Source: Haliotis asinina (taxonomy: Eukaryota > Mollusca > Gastropoda > Lepetellida > Haliotidae). From it: 64,000 nt of DNA. This document shows positions 11,001 to 23,440 of the stretch, one piece after another. The first letter of the stretch is position 1; each line of letters opens with the position of its first letter. The notes under the pieces are model-generated. The model worked only from the letters and a program-made list of their open reading frames with translations. It did no database searches and was not told the DNA's origin. Location: contig NC_090285.1 in NCBI RefSeq assembly GCF_037392515.1, positions 5,149,501 through 5,213,500 on the forward strand, written 5' to 3'. A program made the position numbers and the translations under genes.

Positions 11001-11540
11001 GTATATGTCGTGCACATGCCTTGTACATGTGGGGTTCTTGAGAGGCATTGAGAAGTCTTGTGCATGTGTCAAGAGGCCAAGGTCTGACTCCCAGTTACGG
11101 ATAGGTGCAACACACCGTCAGTGTATGTATTTACCTTCCAACTAAATGAAATAAACACTGTGGTTGTTTGTTTCATAAAGTAAGCTCAGTAGTGAATTCT
11201 AGAAGCCTTAAATTTGTTTACGCTTCCAAATTAAGTTGGTTATCGTTTCAGCTTCACACTGAAAAAAGAGCATACGTTTCTATATGTATAGTAGCTGTTA
11301 TATAAAAATGAGTTAGTTAAAGAACATTCAGTGAATAGTTCCGACTTTGAGTCATTTCAATTTGATACCTTATGTTTTATGAAGTGCTTTTATAATTCAG
11401 TTCTTTTTATGTTTAAATTTAAGGTGAATGTCCTTTTCATTCGGGATTAACTAGAGACACTTTGCACATGTTTGTTGACAACAACCTGGATTAACTGTGT
11501 AAAAGCTGTGTATTTGTCTTTTTTGTATACACTTTTAGCA
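11000..11540. other. Upstream flank of the P450, nothing recognised
   Basis: No reading frame or repeat recognised. Part of this stretch (about 10912-11825) is missing from unit B. Confidence 0.4.
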
Positions 11541-12070
11541 CACAGATGTCCATTATACTGATAACATTATGGGGCGGGGTATTTAAAGGATCAGTTAGGC
11601 GTTCATGTATAAATCGTGTGTAATAACTGCTATCTTTACTTTGATGAATTTGCTCAAACTTTGACCTATAGATGTCCCATATACTGACAACAATGTGCCA
11701 CGGATCATTTTATAGGCCGTTAAGGAGTGTGTATAACAACTGCTTCATATACATCGTCTACAGCCGATGTAAATACAGGACGTTCATTTTCTCATGTGTG
11801 TACAATGTACTTTGTTTCTGTGATAGTATCATAATGACATGTGATCCAGTCGTCTAAGTTGCAGCTATTCGCGGTGTAGAGTTGCGTCCCTTGAGCACAC
11901 CTATGAAACCTATGAGTGTTGTTTCGGATCCTGGTTTGTCATAAGTTCGTTTCTAGGTTTGTCGCCACCACGTTTCTTTCACCACAATGGTAAAGTTTGA
12001 GCCCTCCTACATTGATTGATCTAACGACGTGATGTAAGCGGAATACTGTTAAAAGCGGCTTTAACTAATT
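11540..12070. repeat. Dispersed TATA-bearing repeat, second copy in unit A
   Basis: Matches 3010-3560 in order: GTCCCATATACTGACAAC, CAGCCGATGTAAATAC (TATA degraded), GTACTTTGTTTCTGTG, the TCTAACGACGTGATGT segment and TTAAAAGCGGCTTTAAC. Divergence from the 3010 copy is high, so it is an older insertion. Confidence 0.5.
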
Positions 12071-12654
12071 AGCTCATAACTCAAATTTCCTCTGAACCTA
12101 AGCTGCAGTGCGTTGTGCAGCTTTACACAGGTTGTACACTCCGCAAGACCCGTGCTTTTGTCATGATCCCCCCCCCCCTTGGAAGGAACTACTCCACCCC
12201 ACTGGGCACCCAAGTTGGCAATCAACTCATTTAGTGGGTATAACTACATTGTTGGCATTGTGGGTATTTGGTTCTGTGGAGGTCAGAGGGTAGCAGAGAG
12301 GGAAGGAAATGAAGTTAGTTATAATAGTAATATAGTAATAGTCCGCTTATATGGAGCTCATATCCAGGCACATTGCTTGCTCACGGCACAATGTACATTA
12401 CTGTCCTCCAGTCAAAGGCTGTTAAAAGGACGCTATCATACTTCCCTATGCTTCTTCAGCTCACTGGGGATCATACAGCTATGCTGTCTCGTAGACACAA
12501 TGAACTGAACACTCAGAGTTCCAGCACATCCTCACGGGCACCCATTTTACAGCTGGGTGAACTGAGACAATGTGCATCTTTAAACCTTGTCTACGAATGC
12601 TACGCAAGTGTGCCCACCTTGGGACCTGAACCTAGGTGCCTCCACCGGGGAGGA

Positions 12655-12915
12655 GACCCGTGTAGGTCCCGGGGTAGAATAGGTCTTCTGCAACCCATGC
12701 TTGCAACAAAAGGCGACTATGCTTGTCGTAGGAGGTGACTAACGGGATTGCGTTGTGGGGCTCGCTGACTTGGTTGACACATCATCGGTTCCCAAATGCA
12801 AAGGTCGATGCTCATGCTATTGATCACCGGATTGTCTGGTCTTACTCTTGATTATTTACAGGCCGTCGCCATATAGCTGGAATATTGCTCAGTGCGGCAT
12901 GTAAAGAAACGCATT
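12655..12915 (+). mobile_element. SINE family I copy
   Basis: Starts GACCCGTGTAGGTCCCGGGG and runs through CTTGTCGTAGGAGGTGACTA, the TTGGTTGACACATCATCGG block, GATTATTTACAGGCCGTC and AGCTGGAATATTGC. The 3' ACTC tail is degraded. The paralogue is at 32417-32695. Confidence 0.8.
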
Positions 12916-13417
12916 CATTTACACTATCCACACTATTACACTATATAAATATCCACGTAAGACTGGACTTAATGCTACATATTCAATACATAGTCGTTAT
13001 TCTTGAAGTGGATTAACGGTCTGACGTGGCCCTGTGTGTGTTGTATTTACATGACATAATAAAATCTGTTCATGTTAAGATGTAGAGATCAACACTGTAA
13101 CACATTTTTGTACACAAGCACAACCCTAACACTGTGAAAGATTTGGGCTTTACAGGAATTCTGAATTATAGACGTTTCTAGGTTCATTTTGAGAAACAGT
13201 GCCCCTGTAAAGAAAGTGGCACTCATACGTCTGTTGGTCTCAACCAAAAAGCCTGAAAAGGAAGACTAGTTAAAACAGTCCTCCCTGAATGGGGTACGTT
13301 TCCACTTATGTCGTAATATGATCAGTTCCGTGCAGAAAGTCACGAAAGATTCGGCTTCAGAAAGTATTACGCCTTGTAAGTGTCTTATTGATCGAAAGCT
13401 TCATTTCATCGTTCCCT

Positions 13418-13515
13418 GAATACTTAGAGGGGTGTTCATGATATCAACCACTGGATTGTTTGGTCCAGACGACGTTTTTCATAGACTATTGTTGTACAGC
13501 TGGAACATTTCTTGA
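13418..13515 (+). mobile_element. Degenerate SINE family I core fragment
   Basis: Contains CAACCACTGGATTGTTTGGTC and TTGTACAGCTGGAAC, the family I central and 3' core, without head or tail. The paralogous fragment is at about 32905-32990. Confidence 0.55.
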
Positions 13516-13607
13516 GCGTGTCCTTCAATAACAGGGAAACAAGTGCGTCAGTGTCTAAGGTGTCGTTGGAGGAAACTTGTATTTCTCACAAGCAAGTAAA
13601 CTCATTA

Positions 13608-13757
13608 GTGTATGAGCGAGTTGGGTTTTACGCCGCCTTTAGCAATATTCAAGCACTATTATGGCGGGAGACTCTAGAAATGGATCGAAACGTGGCCTCC
13701 AACATGACAAGCCAATGCTTTAACCATAGGGCTACCACGCCGCCCCGACGATCTCAT
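13608..13757 (-). mobile_element. SINE family II with tRNA-like head
   Basis: On the minus strand the head reads GTGGTAGCCCTATGGTTAAA (A-box region) and later CGTTTCGATCC (B box). The body then ends with AATATTGCTAAAGGCGGCG and AAAACCCAACTCGCTC. This is a tRNA-derived SINE lacking a long tail. The paralogue is at 33076-33222. Confidence 0.75.
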
Positions 13758-13759
13758 TA

Positions 13760-14588
13760 AGAGACGGCAACCTATTATTGTTATATAAAATCAATATTCG
13801 TGATCATTCGCCATGACACTATTATGAGAGACTCATCTTTCCCAAGGTAAATTCCGATAAGACGTTTCACGCTAATGTTCTATTTACTGCACTATGACCA
13901 GTGCACCGTCAGCTCAGGGCTTTTGTGTCTAGCTACAGTGCATTCAGGGACTTGACTGGCGGGGCCCAGTGTGTCACAATGCTCGGTGCAGAGATGTAAC
14001 TACTCACACATCCGTGGTGGGTAATCAAAAGCCATCAGTGCAGCACATATGAATTACTCCATCCGCGTGAGATGTCTGTATTATTCTACCGCATAACAGA
14101 TTCAGATGCATGGACCTTATTGTACGGTCCATTTTGGAAATGTCTCTTCAGTTTTATGCGTAACCAAACTTAGTTTTCCAGAAGGCTGTATCGAATGATT
14201 ATCATACCACGCGGTGTGGGGCAGGAGGAAAGGCAACCATTGTACAGCATTCCGGTTGATGCTTGCAGAAACAGATGACTGTTTGTGAAAACGAATACAC
14301 AAGAGAAACCTGTTTTACATGTCTAACGTCGAAGATGAAACTGATCATTGGGGTATAACTGTGTTCCAAATGTCATGTTTAATGCTGATTTTGGTAGGAC
14401 AACTGTTCCAATGAATGAGAAAGTTCGAATTCCAATCTTATATCCTGCTTAGGTTAGTTGTGTCTGGGTGAATTGCCCCCTTATCCCCTATTGTCACACC
14501 AGTCATATGCTTAGGGTGGATGGACCCTCACTCTTTGTCATTACTTCATACACTGATGCACATTGTGAAATCGGTTACCACATGTTAT
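13760..14588. other. Non-coding flank, no gene recognised
   Basis: Partly shared with unit B: the stretch from about 14330 matches 33417 onwards, while about 400 bp (13935-14330) is absent from B. No coding or RNA gene seen. Confidence 0.4.
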
Positions 14589-15003
14589 AGTCAGATTGTG
14601 AAACCAGTTATTTCGTGAAATGACTAAGAGGGCCAGCCATTTCATGTCATTTTGTTTAACAACAACCAATACACAGCTATTGTCTGGTGTGGCTACTTTC
14701 GACATTGCAAGTGTCAAAGTGTCAAAATGACGCTCGCGTGAATTTGCACCTGTAACAGAAGACTGATGTTAATGTATGGTAACTAAAAACGTCAACGAAA
14801 ATAAAGAAACTGCCCATTATATTTTAGTTAAACAAAGGACGAGTCATTAAAACAGTGAATATTTGAATATGTAACAACCAATACACAGTTATTGTCTGGT
14901 GTGGCTGCTTTCGACATTGCAAGTGTCAAAGTTTCAAAATGACGCAAAATGGCTGGCCCTCATAGTCATTTCAAGAAATTACTGATGTCACAATCTGACT
15001 CAA
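14589..15003. mobile_element. Inverted-repeat MITE, long form
   Basis: Ends of about 60 bp are inverted: 14591-14655 (GTCAGATTGTGAAACCAG, then CGTGAAATGACTAAGAGGGC) against 14936-15000. It contains an internal near-duplicate of AACAACCAATACACAG. No transposase is present. A shorter copy is at 33664-33913. Confidence 0.65.
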
Positions 15004-15176
15004 CTAGTACATGTATAATATCAAGGGTGCGTTCTCTGCATGATACAACAGGTCGTTTAGATAAGTAGGTGTTATACACAGAATAGGCTGTTTTCCAAGT
15101 GTGTTTTATATTGTTTTTGTCGTTGTATACAACAAATTGGTTGTAATCTACTTGATAAAGAGAGCAGTTGTGCATT

Positions 15177-15425
15177 TAGTATGGTGGCTGAATAGGGCCT
15201 TAAATTTGCAGGCGAGAAAGCGATATCGCGAGACGAGAATACAATGTCGCGAGACGAGAAAGTGATAATACGAGACCAGACAGTGATAACGCGAGACGAG
15301 AAAGTGATAACGCGAGACGAGAAAGTGATAACGCGAGACGAGAAAGCAATAGCACGAGACGAGAAAGCAATATGATTGCGTGAGAAAGCGATAGAGCGAG
15401 AGAGCGATATTACGCACATAAGCGA
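15177..15425. repeat. 21 bp GCGAGACGAGAAAGTGATAAC array
   Basis: About ten imperfect 21 bp units, starting just after GTGGCTGAATAGGGCC. Related sequence in opposite orientation lies at 18250-18480. Because 21 is divisible by 3 it creates false open frames. Confidence 0.85.
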
Positions 15426-15429
15426 TATT

Positions 15430-17462
15430 ACGCTATTAAATGCTTTTTAGTAATGTTCTTGTAGGTGAATAGCATTGTTTAATTTGCCGTTTAGAAAATA
15501 TCTAAGATAGATGTAGACTTTCCTGTGGCATACTATTTGAACGTATGCAAAAGTCATATCGTAGAATACCGGAAACATTCATTTTGTGAAGTGACTAAAG
15601 GAATTAAATATTTGATGCCATCACTGAATTGGAATTGTCTCAACCAGCTTTATGACACCAAACAATTCAAAATATGATGTGTTACCAATGTGTCGGAAGT
15701 GTCAAATGAAAGAGAGGGACCAATCACAAAATGGCATTGTGATAGCACTAACGCAGCCTAATACAGTATATTCAACCACATTCAAGCCATCATCCTAAAA
15801 TAAAATCACTGCAACAACCGTCATTAAGTGAGTGAGTTGGGATTTATGTTGCTCTTAGCAATAATCCAGCAAATTGGAGTCATTTATGTTTATGTCACTT
15901 TATTGTATTTCATGGTTATCATCAATACAGCTCTACCTTCTATGAGTTATTGAAGATGATTAATATTTAATAACTGACGATATTGACGTATATGAACCCA
16001 AATCGCTATTAAACCAAGGAACGAAAGAGGCGCACGTGACAGTAAAACACCTTGGTACCTAAATGTAGAAACAGAACCATACCACAGTCAGTGGTCTAAC
16101 CTTGGCAAATGAAAGGATGCAGTCAAACATCCGTCCAATCAAAGCTGAAACTAGTACGCAGGTAAACGCTGGTATAACTGACCATAGTGAACTTCGAGTG
16201 GCATTTAGGAGTTGATGTGTTGGACAATGAGGAAAGTTCTGTGGATATGCAGCTTCTTTATTATAATATAAGCGACGTTTGAGCATTTGAACAAGCCAAC
16301 AGGTACAAATGTCTAGTATAAGTCTTGGTGTAGACAGTCATCAAACACGTGATGTACAATACTTCAGGAAAGATTTATATGCATGAGTAAAGTTTGTTCA
16401 GTAAGTTTACTCATTAACAATGATGCATGATGAAGCCAAGCGCCCATGTGAATAACAACCCTTTGCTCTGTAGCACTTTTATCTCATATCATACATATCA
16501 TCACTAAAAGTATGTTATGAATATATCATTGAGACAGTTTAAATGACATTTTTTTGTCGAGAGTTGATGTGTAAAAAATATTTGACCGCCATTGTAACAT
16601 ATGCGTACACAGTGATTTTCCAATCTCTGTATACATGTAGTATACATATCGTGGTCGTGTAGGGTTTGATCAGCTGATTGGTGACGCGTGTATTCAGTTA
16701 ACCTTTTTCAGTCTGTAACATTTTCGTTGTCAGACGAAACTTGAAACTCGTTCAATATTTGTAATTATCTACCTATATTATCTTGGTTATGATTTGGTCA
16801 ACCCCTGTCAAAACGATTCGAATTTAACAAGAAACAATAGGTGACATTCACTGGGTTGCAGACGAATAAATCCTCCTTCACATCTACAAAACACTTATCA
16901 TGTTTACACTGGGCTGCGTCGCACCCCTCCTCTGTACCCTGCCAATTATGATTAACTACACTCCCAGCAATAGAAGGCCCTTAAAATAGTAAAAGGGGCA
17001 AAAACTCCCGACTTTTTCTTTGCTATTTCTTCATCTAATGTTCATTAATACACCCATATCAATATGCCAGTTTTACATTTTACAGGAGTTTCATGATATA
17101 GTGCTTTATTTCCAAAGTGATGATTATATTACGTTTTTGTTTAACCCACCTACCACGTCGATGAATTGTGGCACTGTCTCAAGCGTATAGTCTGGAGATA
17201 GGGAGGGACAGTTTGTTTAAGTATTACTTACGTACAACAATATTATGGACAACAATAACGGTATTATGTCATAAACATTTGGAACAATACCTTTTCACCA
17301 CATATTTGTAGAAATATATATGTTTGAAATATGTACGCGTAAAAAGGTACTGATAAAAGGTACAGGGTGTATAACATTCCATCACTGAAACAATAAAGCC
17401 CAACGTCGAGAGAGAATATGATAGAGGATTTTGCCAACATTAACACCGCACTCGGCACTATT
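15430..17462. other. Two kilobases without a recognisable gene
   Basis: AT-rich and single-copy looking apart from a short SINE family II tail fragment at about 15826-15875 (minus strand: CCAACTCACTCAC end). No reading frame here shows a domain I recognise. Confidence 0.4.
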
Positions 17463-17600
17463 TCACCTGTATGGCGGCGTCCTGTAAATAATTGAGTATG
17501 AACAAGACAATCCAGTGATCAACATCATGAGCATCGATGTACGTGATTGGGTTACTATGACATGAGCCTGACCACCCGATCCTGTTGGTCACCTTGTTAC
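17463..17600 (-). mobile_element. SINE family I fragment
   Basis: Minus strand contains GGGATCGGGTGGTCAGGCTC, then TGATCACTGGATTGTC and CAATTATTTACAGGACGCC. The head and the terminal ACTC run are missing. Confidence 0.7.
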
Positions 17601-17672
17601 CGCAGTAACACGGGGAGTAGGGAATATACTGGTTGTTAAGACTTTGCGGGGTATTGTCTCATTTTCTGATAC

Positions 17673-18005
17673 TTGTCTTTATGGCGTGATGGCAAATGTG
17701 TAGCTTTAGCCCAAGGAATAAAAAGTACTAGTAACATACCTAATGAGAAATACTTCTGTATTGGTGGAACAGGATATTACGGAGTAAATTCTTATTCCTT
17801 CACCAGGTGCATGAAGAGACTAGGAAAAGCTATATACGAACATTTGAAACAATTGTGCCAAGATAACAAGGCAAGACTGCAGTTAATTAGCGCAAAATTG
17901 GTGGGGTGGATGGGCAAATGGAAAGCAGGGATTGTTTATCTAGGCATGAGTGATGAGATAACAATGGTGACATTTAAGAAGGGAAATGACAAGAAAGAAA
18001 TGTAA
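17673..18005 (+). CDS. Unidentified 110-codon reading frame
   Basis: An open frame of 110 codons with no recognised domain, signal peptide or splice context. Composition is ordinary and not repeat-driven, with a basic C-terminus. It may be a fragment of an old transposon or chance. It is listed only because it is the longest repeat-free frame in its neighbourhood. Confidence 0.15.
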   Translation: MSLWRDGKCVALAQGIKSTSNIPNEKYFCIGGTGYYGVNSYSFTRCMKRLGKAIYEHLKQLCQDNKARLQLISAKLVGWMGKWKAGIVYLGMSDEITMVTFKKGNDKKEM

Positions 18006-18249
18006 GCCAGGAATTAATCCTGGCATAATTAGTGATTTAACAATAATGGTTGTTATCCTTTTCACAGGCTTTAAAAACACTCATTCATTTCAGCTGAAAC
18101 ACTAACGGTTTCTTGCGTTACTGTTGGAGTATTGTCCGGACAAGTTAAAAGATTAATTACAAAAATGCCACAGCCGACTAGAACAAATGGCGATTGAGCT
18201 TGAGCTTCCTGTTGGATTAGGTCATACGCAGACATGTGCAGACAGGGCA

Positions 18250-18480
18250 GAATTAAGGTAAATATCGCTTTCTCACTTTATTGCTCTATCGCTTTCTCGC
18301 CTCGTTATATTGCTTGTTTGCCTTGTTATATCGCTTTCTCACTTTGTTATATCGTTTTCTCGCTCTATCACTTTATCGTTTTCTTGTCTCGTGCTATCGC
18401 TTTTTCGTCGTGTGATCTCGCTCTCTCGCTTCCAAATTTTAAGCCGAGAAAACGATGGCCCTAATCAGCTACCATACCAA
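18250..18480. repeat. Inverted counterpart of the 21 bp array
   Basis: Units such as TATCGCTTTCTCGCCTCGT are reverse complements of the array at 15177-15425, and both are bounded by the same GGGCC/TACCATAC-type flank. The pair may be the arms of a larger inverted structure about 3.3 kb across. Confidence 0.7.
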
Positions 18481-18779
18481 CACCAGGACGTGTCTCCGCA
18501 GTTTGGCACATTGAATCACATTGCGTAATAGAACAAAGGTTATTTTATAGGCCGGTTAAATGTCATGGTGGCCACAGGGAACGCCACACTTAAAAAAGTA
18601 CCATACCTTTGTTTTGTTAACATATGACAACATTAATCATTTTATGTATATTTTGTTCTTTAATCTTGCATTCTCTGCTTTTATTGCAGATTGTATTATC
18701 AGCTACCAACTAAGAAGTGTGTAAAATGTTTTGTTTTGTCTCGAATGCATGGGATACTCACATTCAGATTTGGATGTCC

Positions 18780-19370
18780 TATATGCTGGAGACGTTTTTA
18801 TAGGTCGTTTATGAGTCTTTAAACTACCTTCACATTGGTGTAGATTACGTATCTACATGCACAGCCAGTAATGGGGGACACATATGACTAAAATGCTCGC
18901 GTTTACGGATGTCCCATATACTGACAACAGCGTGGAGCGATTGATTTTATGGGTCGTTTAAGAGCCATTAAACAAAGCGTGTGCAAGAAATATCTGCTGT
19001 CTATAGTTCGATGCAGAACATTAATTGGGTGCATGCATGAATCAGAGTTTCTCGTGTACAGCTGATATAAATATGACTCTGTTCATGTTTTCAACGTGTA
19101 AACAACATATATACTTTGTTGTTGTGCTAGAATCATAATCAGACGCGGTCCAGTCTAATACTTTGTAGATTTGTGTCTCTTAAACACAACAGGTTTGCAC
19201 AAGTTCGTTTGTAGGTTTACAAGAACTACACCTGTCTCTTTTCACCAAAATGCTCTAAGCCTGAGCTCTGCGTGACTTTACAGCTTCCTTCTACAGTAAT
19301 CTAACACAACGTGATATACGTGGATTACTGTTAGAAGCGGTTTTAACGTAGTTTATCCCTGAACCTTACC
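18780..19370. repeat. Dispersed TATA-bearing repeat (unit B)
   Basis: Closest relative of 3010-3560, with GATATAAATATGAC at about 19065. Confidence 0.6.
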
Positions 19371-19389
19371 TACAGTAGTGACATGTTCA

Positions 19390-19565
19390 TGTACTTGTTT
19401 AAGTGCCTGACTGTGAGGGTGTGGGTTCGAATCCTAAATAGGTCTCAACTCCAGAAAAAGTGATAGAATTACTTTTGTACTTTCATAAGGAAGTGTAATT
19501 CCTAATGTAACATATTTTACATTTGTCCACTTTCTAAATGACATTGTGTGATCATAGCTTTCGGT
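19390..19565 (+). mobile_element. tRNA-headed SINE, first of tandem pair (unit B)
   Basis: Paralogue of 3573-3745 with B box GGGTTCGAATCC. Confidence 0.65.
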
Positions 19566-19654
19566 CGTGGGAGCCGTGCCAGTTAACAGTTATCAGAGAG
19601 ATACACAAAGTCCGCAGTCTAGACAACCAGTCGTCCGACTTTCATTTTTGTGTG

Positions 19655-19830
19655 AGTCGCGGGGGCTGAGCGGGTCAGGTGGCTTTGCATGCTAACGATT
19701 GGATACTTGACTCGGAGAGTGTGGGTTCGAATCCCGTATGGGGCTCAACACAAAAAGTATTAGAATTTGTACTTTACTAGGAAAGTGTTATCCTAAATAT
19801 AACTGACCACTTTCTAAATGGCATTGTGTA
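19655..19830 (+). mobile_element. tRNA-headed SINE, second of tandem pair (unit B)
   Basis: Paralogue of 3843-4030 that keeps the GGGTCAGGTGGC A-box region deleted there, and B box GGGTTCGAATCCC. The head still folds broadly like a tRNA but is not a functional tRNA gene by eye. Confidence 0.65.
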
Positions 19831-19864
19831 ATCATAGAAATGGTAGGCTGGTTTGTTGAGTGTT

Positions 19865-20060
19865 AATGCCAGTGTCAGACTGCCTCCACGATCCAGTGGC
19901 TAGTGCATGTACACGGAGGGTCGGGTTCGATCCCTGGCCGTCATACTGAAAGACCAGAGCCTCGGTCCTCAAAGCGATTGTAGCGCTAGGAGTCATAAGT
20001 CTATGTTAAAGTATGGGAGTTACGATCATCTTAGTTCTACGACAGTCGTACGAGGGGATG
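19865..20060 (+). mobile_element. Third SINE type (unit B)
   Basis: Paralogue of 4062-4330 with B box GGTTCGATCCC and a single CTATGTTAAAGTATGGGAG body motif. Confidence 0.6.
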
Positions 20061-20369
20061 TCAAAAAGTAGTGAGCCTAAACTCTATTCTCAATGTCTAA
20101 TGTGTGTAAAGTTACCATTTCATTGTGAAGGAATCTTTAGTAAAGCCACATCCAAAGTTTGACATATGTGGGTAATGTAGTTCACGAGATTTGAGTTACC
20201 ACAACACATTGGGGTATAATATTTGTAAAATAATTGCAGAAAACGAAAACAACATGTTATTTGGTACCCCTTGGATAATGGTATGTCCTCAAGTAATATC
20301 ATATACCCCGTCGTAATCAACAGCCAAAGATTTGGATTACTTGATTTAGATTTAGACATGGACTGTCAT

Positions 20370-20915
20370 TGACTACACTGCAACATCACCTGTCTACAGT
20401 ACTATCATCGGTCGCCACAGCACATCATCACTTGGCTACAGTACATCATCACTTGGCTACAGTACATCATCACTTGGCTAAAGTACATCATCACTTGGCT
20501 ACAGTACATCATCACTTGGCTACAGCACATCATCACCTGGCTACAGCACACCATCACCTGTCTACAGTAAAATCATCACTTGGCTACAGCACATCATCAC
20601 TTTCCTACAACACGTTATCACCTGGCTACAGGACATCATCACCTGGCTACAGTACATCATGACTTGGCTAAAGAACATCATCAATTGGCTAAATTACATC
20701 ATCAATTGGCTACAGTACATCATCAATTGGCTGCAGCACATCATCACTTGGCTACAGTACATCATCACTTGGCTACAGTACATCATCACTTGGCTACAGT
20801 ACATCATCACTTGGCTACAGTACATCATCACTTGGCTACAGCACATCATCGCTTGGCTACAGCACATCATCACTTGGCTACAGTACATCTTTTGGTTACA
20901 CTACATCATCACTTG
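20370..20915. repeat. Expanded 21 bp array
   Basis: About 24 units of TACATCATCACTTGGCTACAG. Period 21 keeps several frames open on both strands, giving false His-rich or Ser/Met-rich proteins. Short versions occur at 4690-4770 and 55665-55900. Confidence 0.95.
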
Positions 20916-21104
20916 GCCTAGGTTCAGCATGACTCGGCAGCAGCACGTCATCACTCAGCAGGAGTAAGCACTCAATCGAAAGCCGTACATGAACACTCCC
21001 CTGTCGTAACAATACTGTCCGATCAACACCCTTCGCTTGCAGTACACTCACGTTAACGTAGTGATTTTCATTTATCAAAACACACATACTCCAATTGCAA
21101 AACA

Positions 21105-22240
21105 TCTCTTTACGTGTTCTAAAGAGTGTAAGAAGTGCATGAACATATCAAGCAGTATAAAAAATATATCAACCGATTACTGGAAGGCAAAAAGATAAGG
21201 CTAAAGAACTTTCGAAAATGTTTACACAAAGTAAAGTCTACAAACTAAAGGGAGATAAATCATATGGAGCCAAACTCATATGAACCAAATGCGACATTCA
21301 TCAGATTCGGTAACCTGATTGGTAAGTATTGTGAATAACAGACTTAACACTTTTTATAAAACATTAACGTATTACATCTTGCCCAGACGAGTTTCACAAA
21401 TGTCCACTCAACAAAAGATAACACCTTTGTTATGAATATGCTCAACTAAAAACTAGCAAAAGCGTTCGATAATGTATGGAGGGTTGGGCTACTCAACAGT
21501 GTAATTAATGGTAGATTTTTAACTCTTGTTCAAATAATGTATGATAATATGAAATCGTTTGTACTATCCTTACTAATGATAGATGTACATCTGTGAGTCT
21601 TTGTAGCTTCCCAGATATTGATATGAACCAATGTATTTCATTTATGATACTACTGTATGTAGATGTCACTGTCCTTTTTTGATGATTCTGTCCCTGGGTG
21701 GGGTGTACGATTTATATATATATATATTAGTCGCTCAAAGGGTAATCTGTTACAGGTATGAGCTATATTATGTTGGAACAACTCCAAAAATCATCAAAGT
21801 TGATTTAGATAATTATGCACTTATCCAAGGCGCTATCCAATGTTTAATGCCAGTGGTTAACTTCTCAGGTAGAATCAATCCTAGAGAGTCAATTTTACCG
21901 AAGTTGGAAAGCTGAGATAGACAACAGCCCTGAAGGTTTCTATTACAGATACATTAAAAATCTTTAGAAAATTATCTCCTTCTTCCACCTATGTATATTT
22001 ACCAGTTTTAAAATACGAAACGTGTAACCATAACGTATATGTTGAAGTTGGCCGTTGCCATGGCATTGATCGTCAAAACAGAACCTGCAGTCTCTGTAGA
22101 TCACTTGCTGTAGCAGATAATTTTCATTATTTATTTAAATGCGAAGCTGTTACTGAACAAAGAAATAAATACATTCCCATTAAATGCTTAATATCTTTCC
22201 CTAACCTAATAACGTATAAAGCATATTCATGAAGCAAAAC
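21105..22240 (+). pseudogene. Non-LTR RT relic, unit B paralogue
   Basis: Paralogue of 4960-5870. It keeps extra sequence (21590-21910) deleted in unit A, including a decayed LYVDVTVLF-type remnant of the catalytic box near 21652-21680. Stops throughout. Confidence 0.7.
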
Positions 22241-22724
22241 CTGGAGCAGTAAAAAAGATATAGCAAACTACCTAAACCTAGTTGCTAAAAAGTGAGAAGA
22301 AACTGAATGATATATGTCGTATTTATGTTGTAAAACTATGCTTGTACTTTCTGCCATCTTGCCTTTATGTATATGTATTGTGTGTGTTCATAATGTTTCT
22401 CTTGGACCACCAGCAGTGTGTTCTTGATATTAAGAGAGCTTGAGAATACTCTTAGTTATCGTAACATAATGGATCATGGATGATTCCAGAAAGCTAAAAA
22501 TTTATCGGAAAGGTTCCAGTTGGAAAAAGGACAGATAATTAATGAAGGCCACATTGGCCTGCAAACGTTTAAAACTACTAGCCCCATACACTGACAACGA
22601 ACTCTCATTACCGCCGGGCCGGCGATTATATGTCGCTGATCAAATGATCTTCTTGTTCCTATTGTATCGCAACGTTGGTAGATTGGTAGGTTGGCTGGTT
22701 TGTTTAATTTGTTGTGTATCGCTG

Positions 22725-22870
22725 CACTCCGCAATATTCCAGCTGTACGGCAGCGGTCTGTAAATAATCGACCAGACAATCCAGTGATCAACATCATAAG
22801 CATCGTTCCACGCAGTTGTGATACAATGACCACCCGATCCCATTAGACACCCCGTCAGGCAAACCTGGGT
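22725..22870 (-). mobile_element. SINE family I (unit B), in pseudogene 3' flank
   Basis: Paralogue of 6003-6160 at the same distance from the P450 last exon, so it inserted before the duplication. Confidence 0.75.
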
Positions 22871-23177
22871 AACTGAAGACCAGTTCTAACACGGATGGTC
22901 ACGAGTATAGAGAGGATCTAGGCATAGTGTTCTTGTTAACATTGTGATGATCCGAACAGTATTACTTTCGGGGGATAGCTCGTAGTTGGAATTCAGGTGG
23001 CGCATTTGTTAAACCCAGTATTCCTTCCAGTGGAGGCTTAACCCCGTTTACTGGGACGAACTTGAACTTCTGAATCATGGTGGTGAGGAAGAGGAAGAGC
23101 TCCATCCGGGCCATTGCTTCTCCCAGGCAAATCCTTCGACCTTAAAATATGAAAACAAAAGTTCAGTTCTATTACCG

Positions 23178-23404
23178 TATGTATGTATGTATGTATGTAT
23201 GTATGTATGTATGTATGTATGTATTTATGTATGTATGTATGTATGTATGTATGTATGTATGTATGTATGTATGTATGTATGTATGTATGTATGTATGTAT
23301 GTATGTATGAATGTATGTATGTATGTATGTATGTATGTATGTATGCGTGTGTGTGTGCGTGCGTGCGTGCGTGCGTGCACGTATTCATGTATGTATGCAC
23401 GTAC

Positions 23405-23436
<32 letters not shown>

Positions 23437-23440
23437 GTCC
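23178..23440. repeat. GTAT microsatellite in pseudogene B last intron
   Basis: At the same intron position as 6470-6740. More than 35 GTAT units with a few point variants (GTAT to TTAT, GTGA). Confidence 0.95.

Larger units (their letters stand above)
2983..14970. repeat. Segmental duplication unit A (contains the intact P450)
   Basis: Collinear with unit B at about 18812-33905. Shared landmarks in order are the TATA-bearing repeat (3010/18780), two tRNA-headed SINEs (3573/19390), the CTATGTTAAAGTATGGG SINE (4062/19865), a 21 bp repeat (4690/20370), a LINE relic (4960/21105), a SINE (6003/22725), P450 exons, a 34 bp minisatellite (8703/24240), a SINE (12655/32417), a second SINE type (13608/33076) and an inverted-repeat element (14589/33664). 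Boundaries are judged by eye. Differences between units are mostly deletions, array expansions and the LINE insertion in B. Confidence 0.8.

Noticed and set aside
20369..20967. Long frames with HHHLATV, IITWLQY or CSQVMM repeats
   Set aside because: They arise because the 21 bp tandem unit keeps frames open on both strands.
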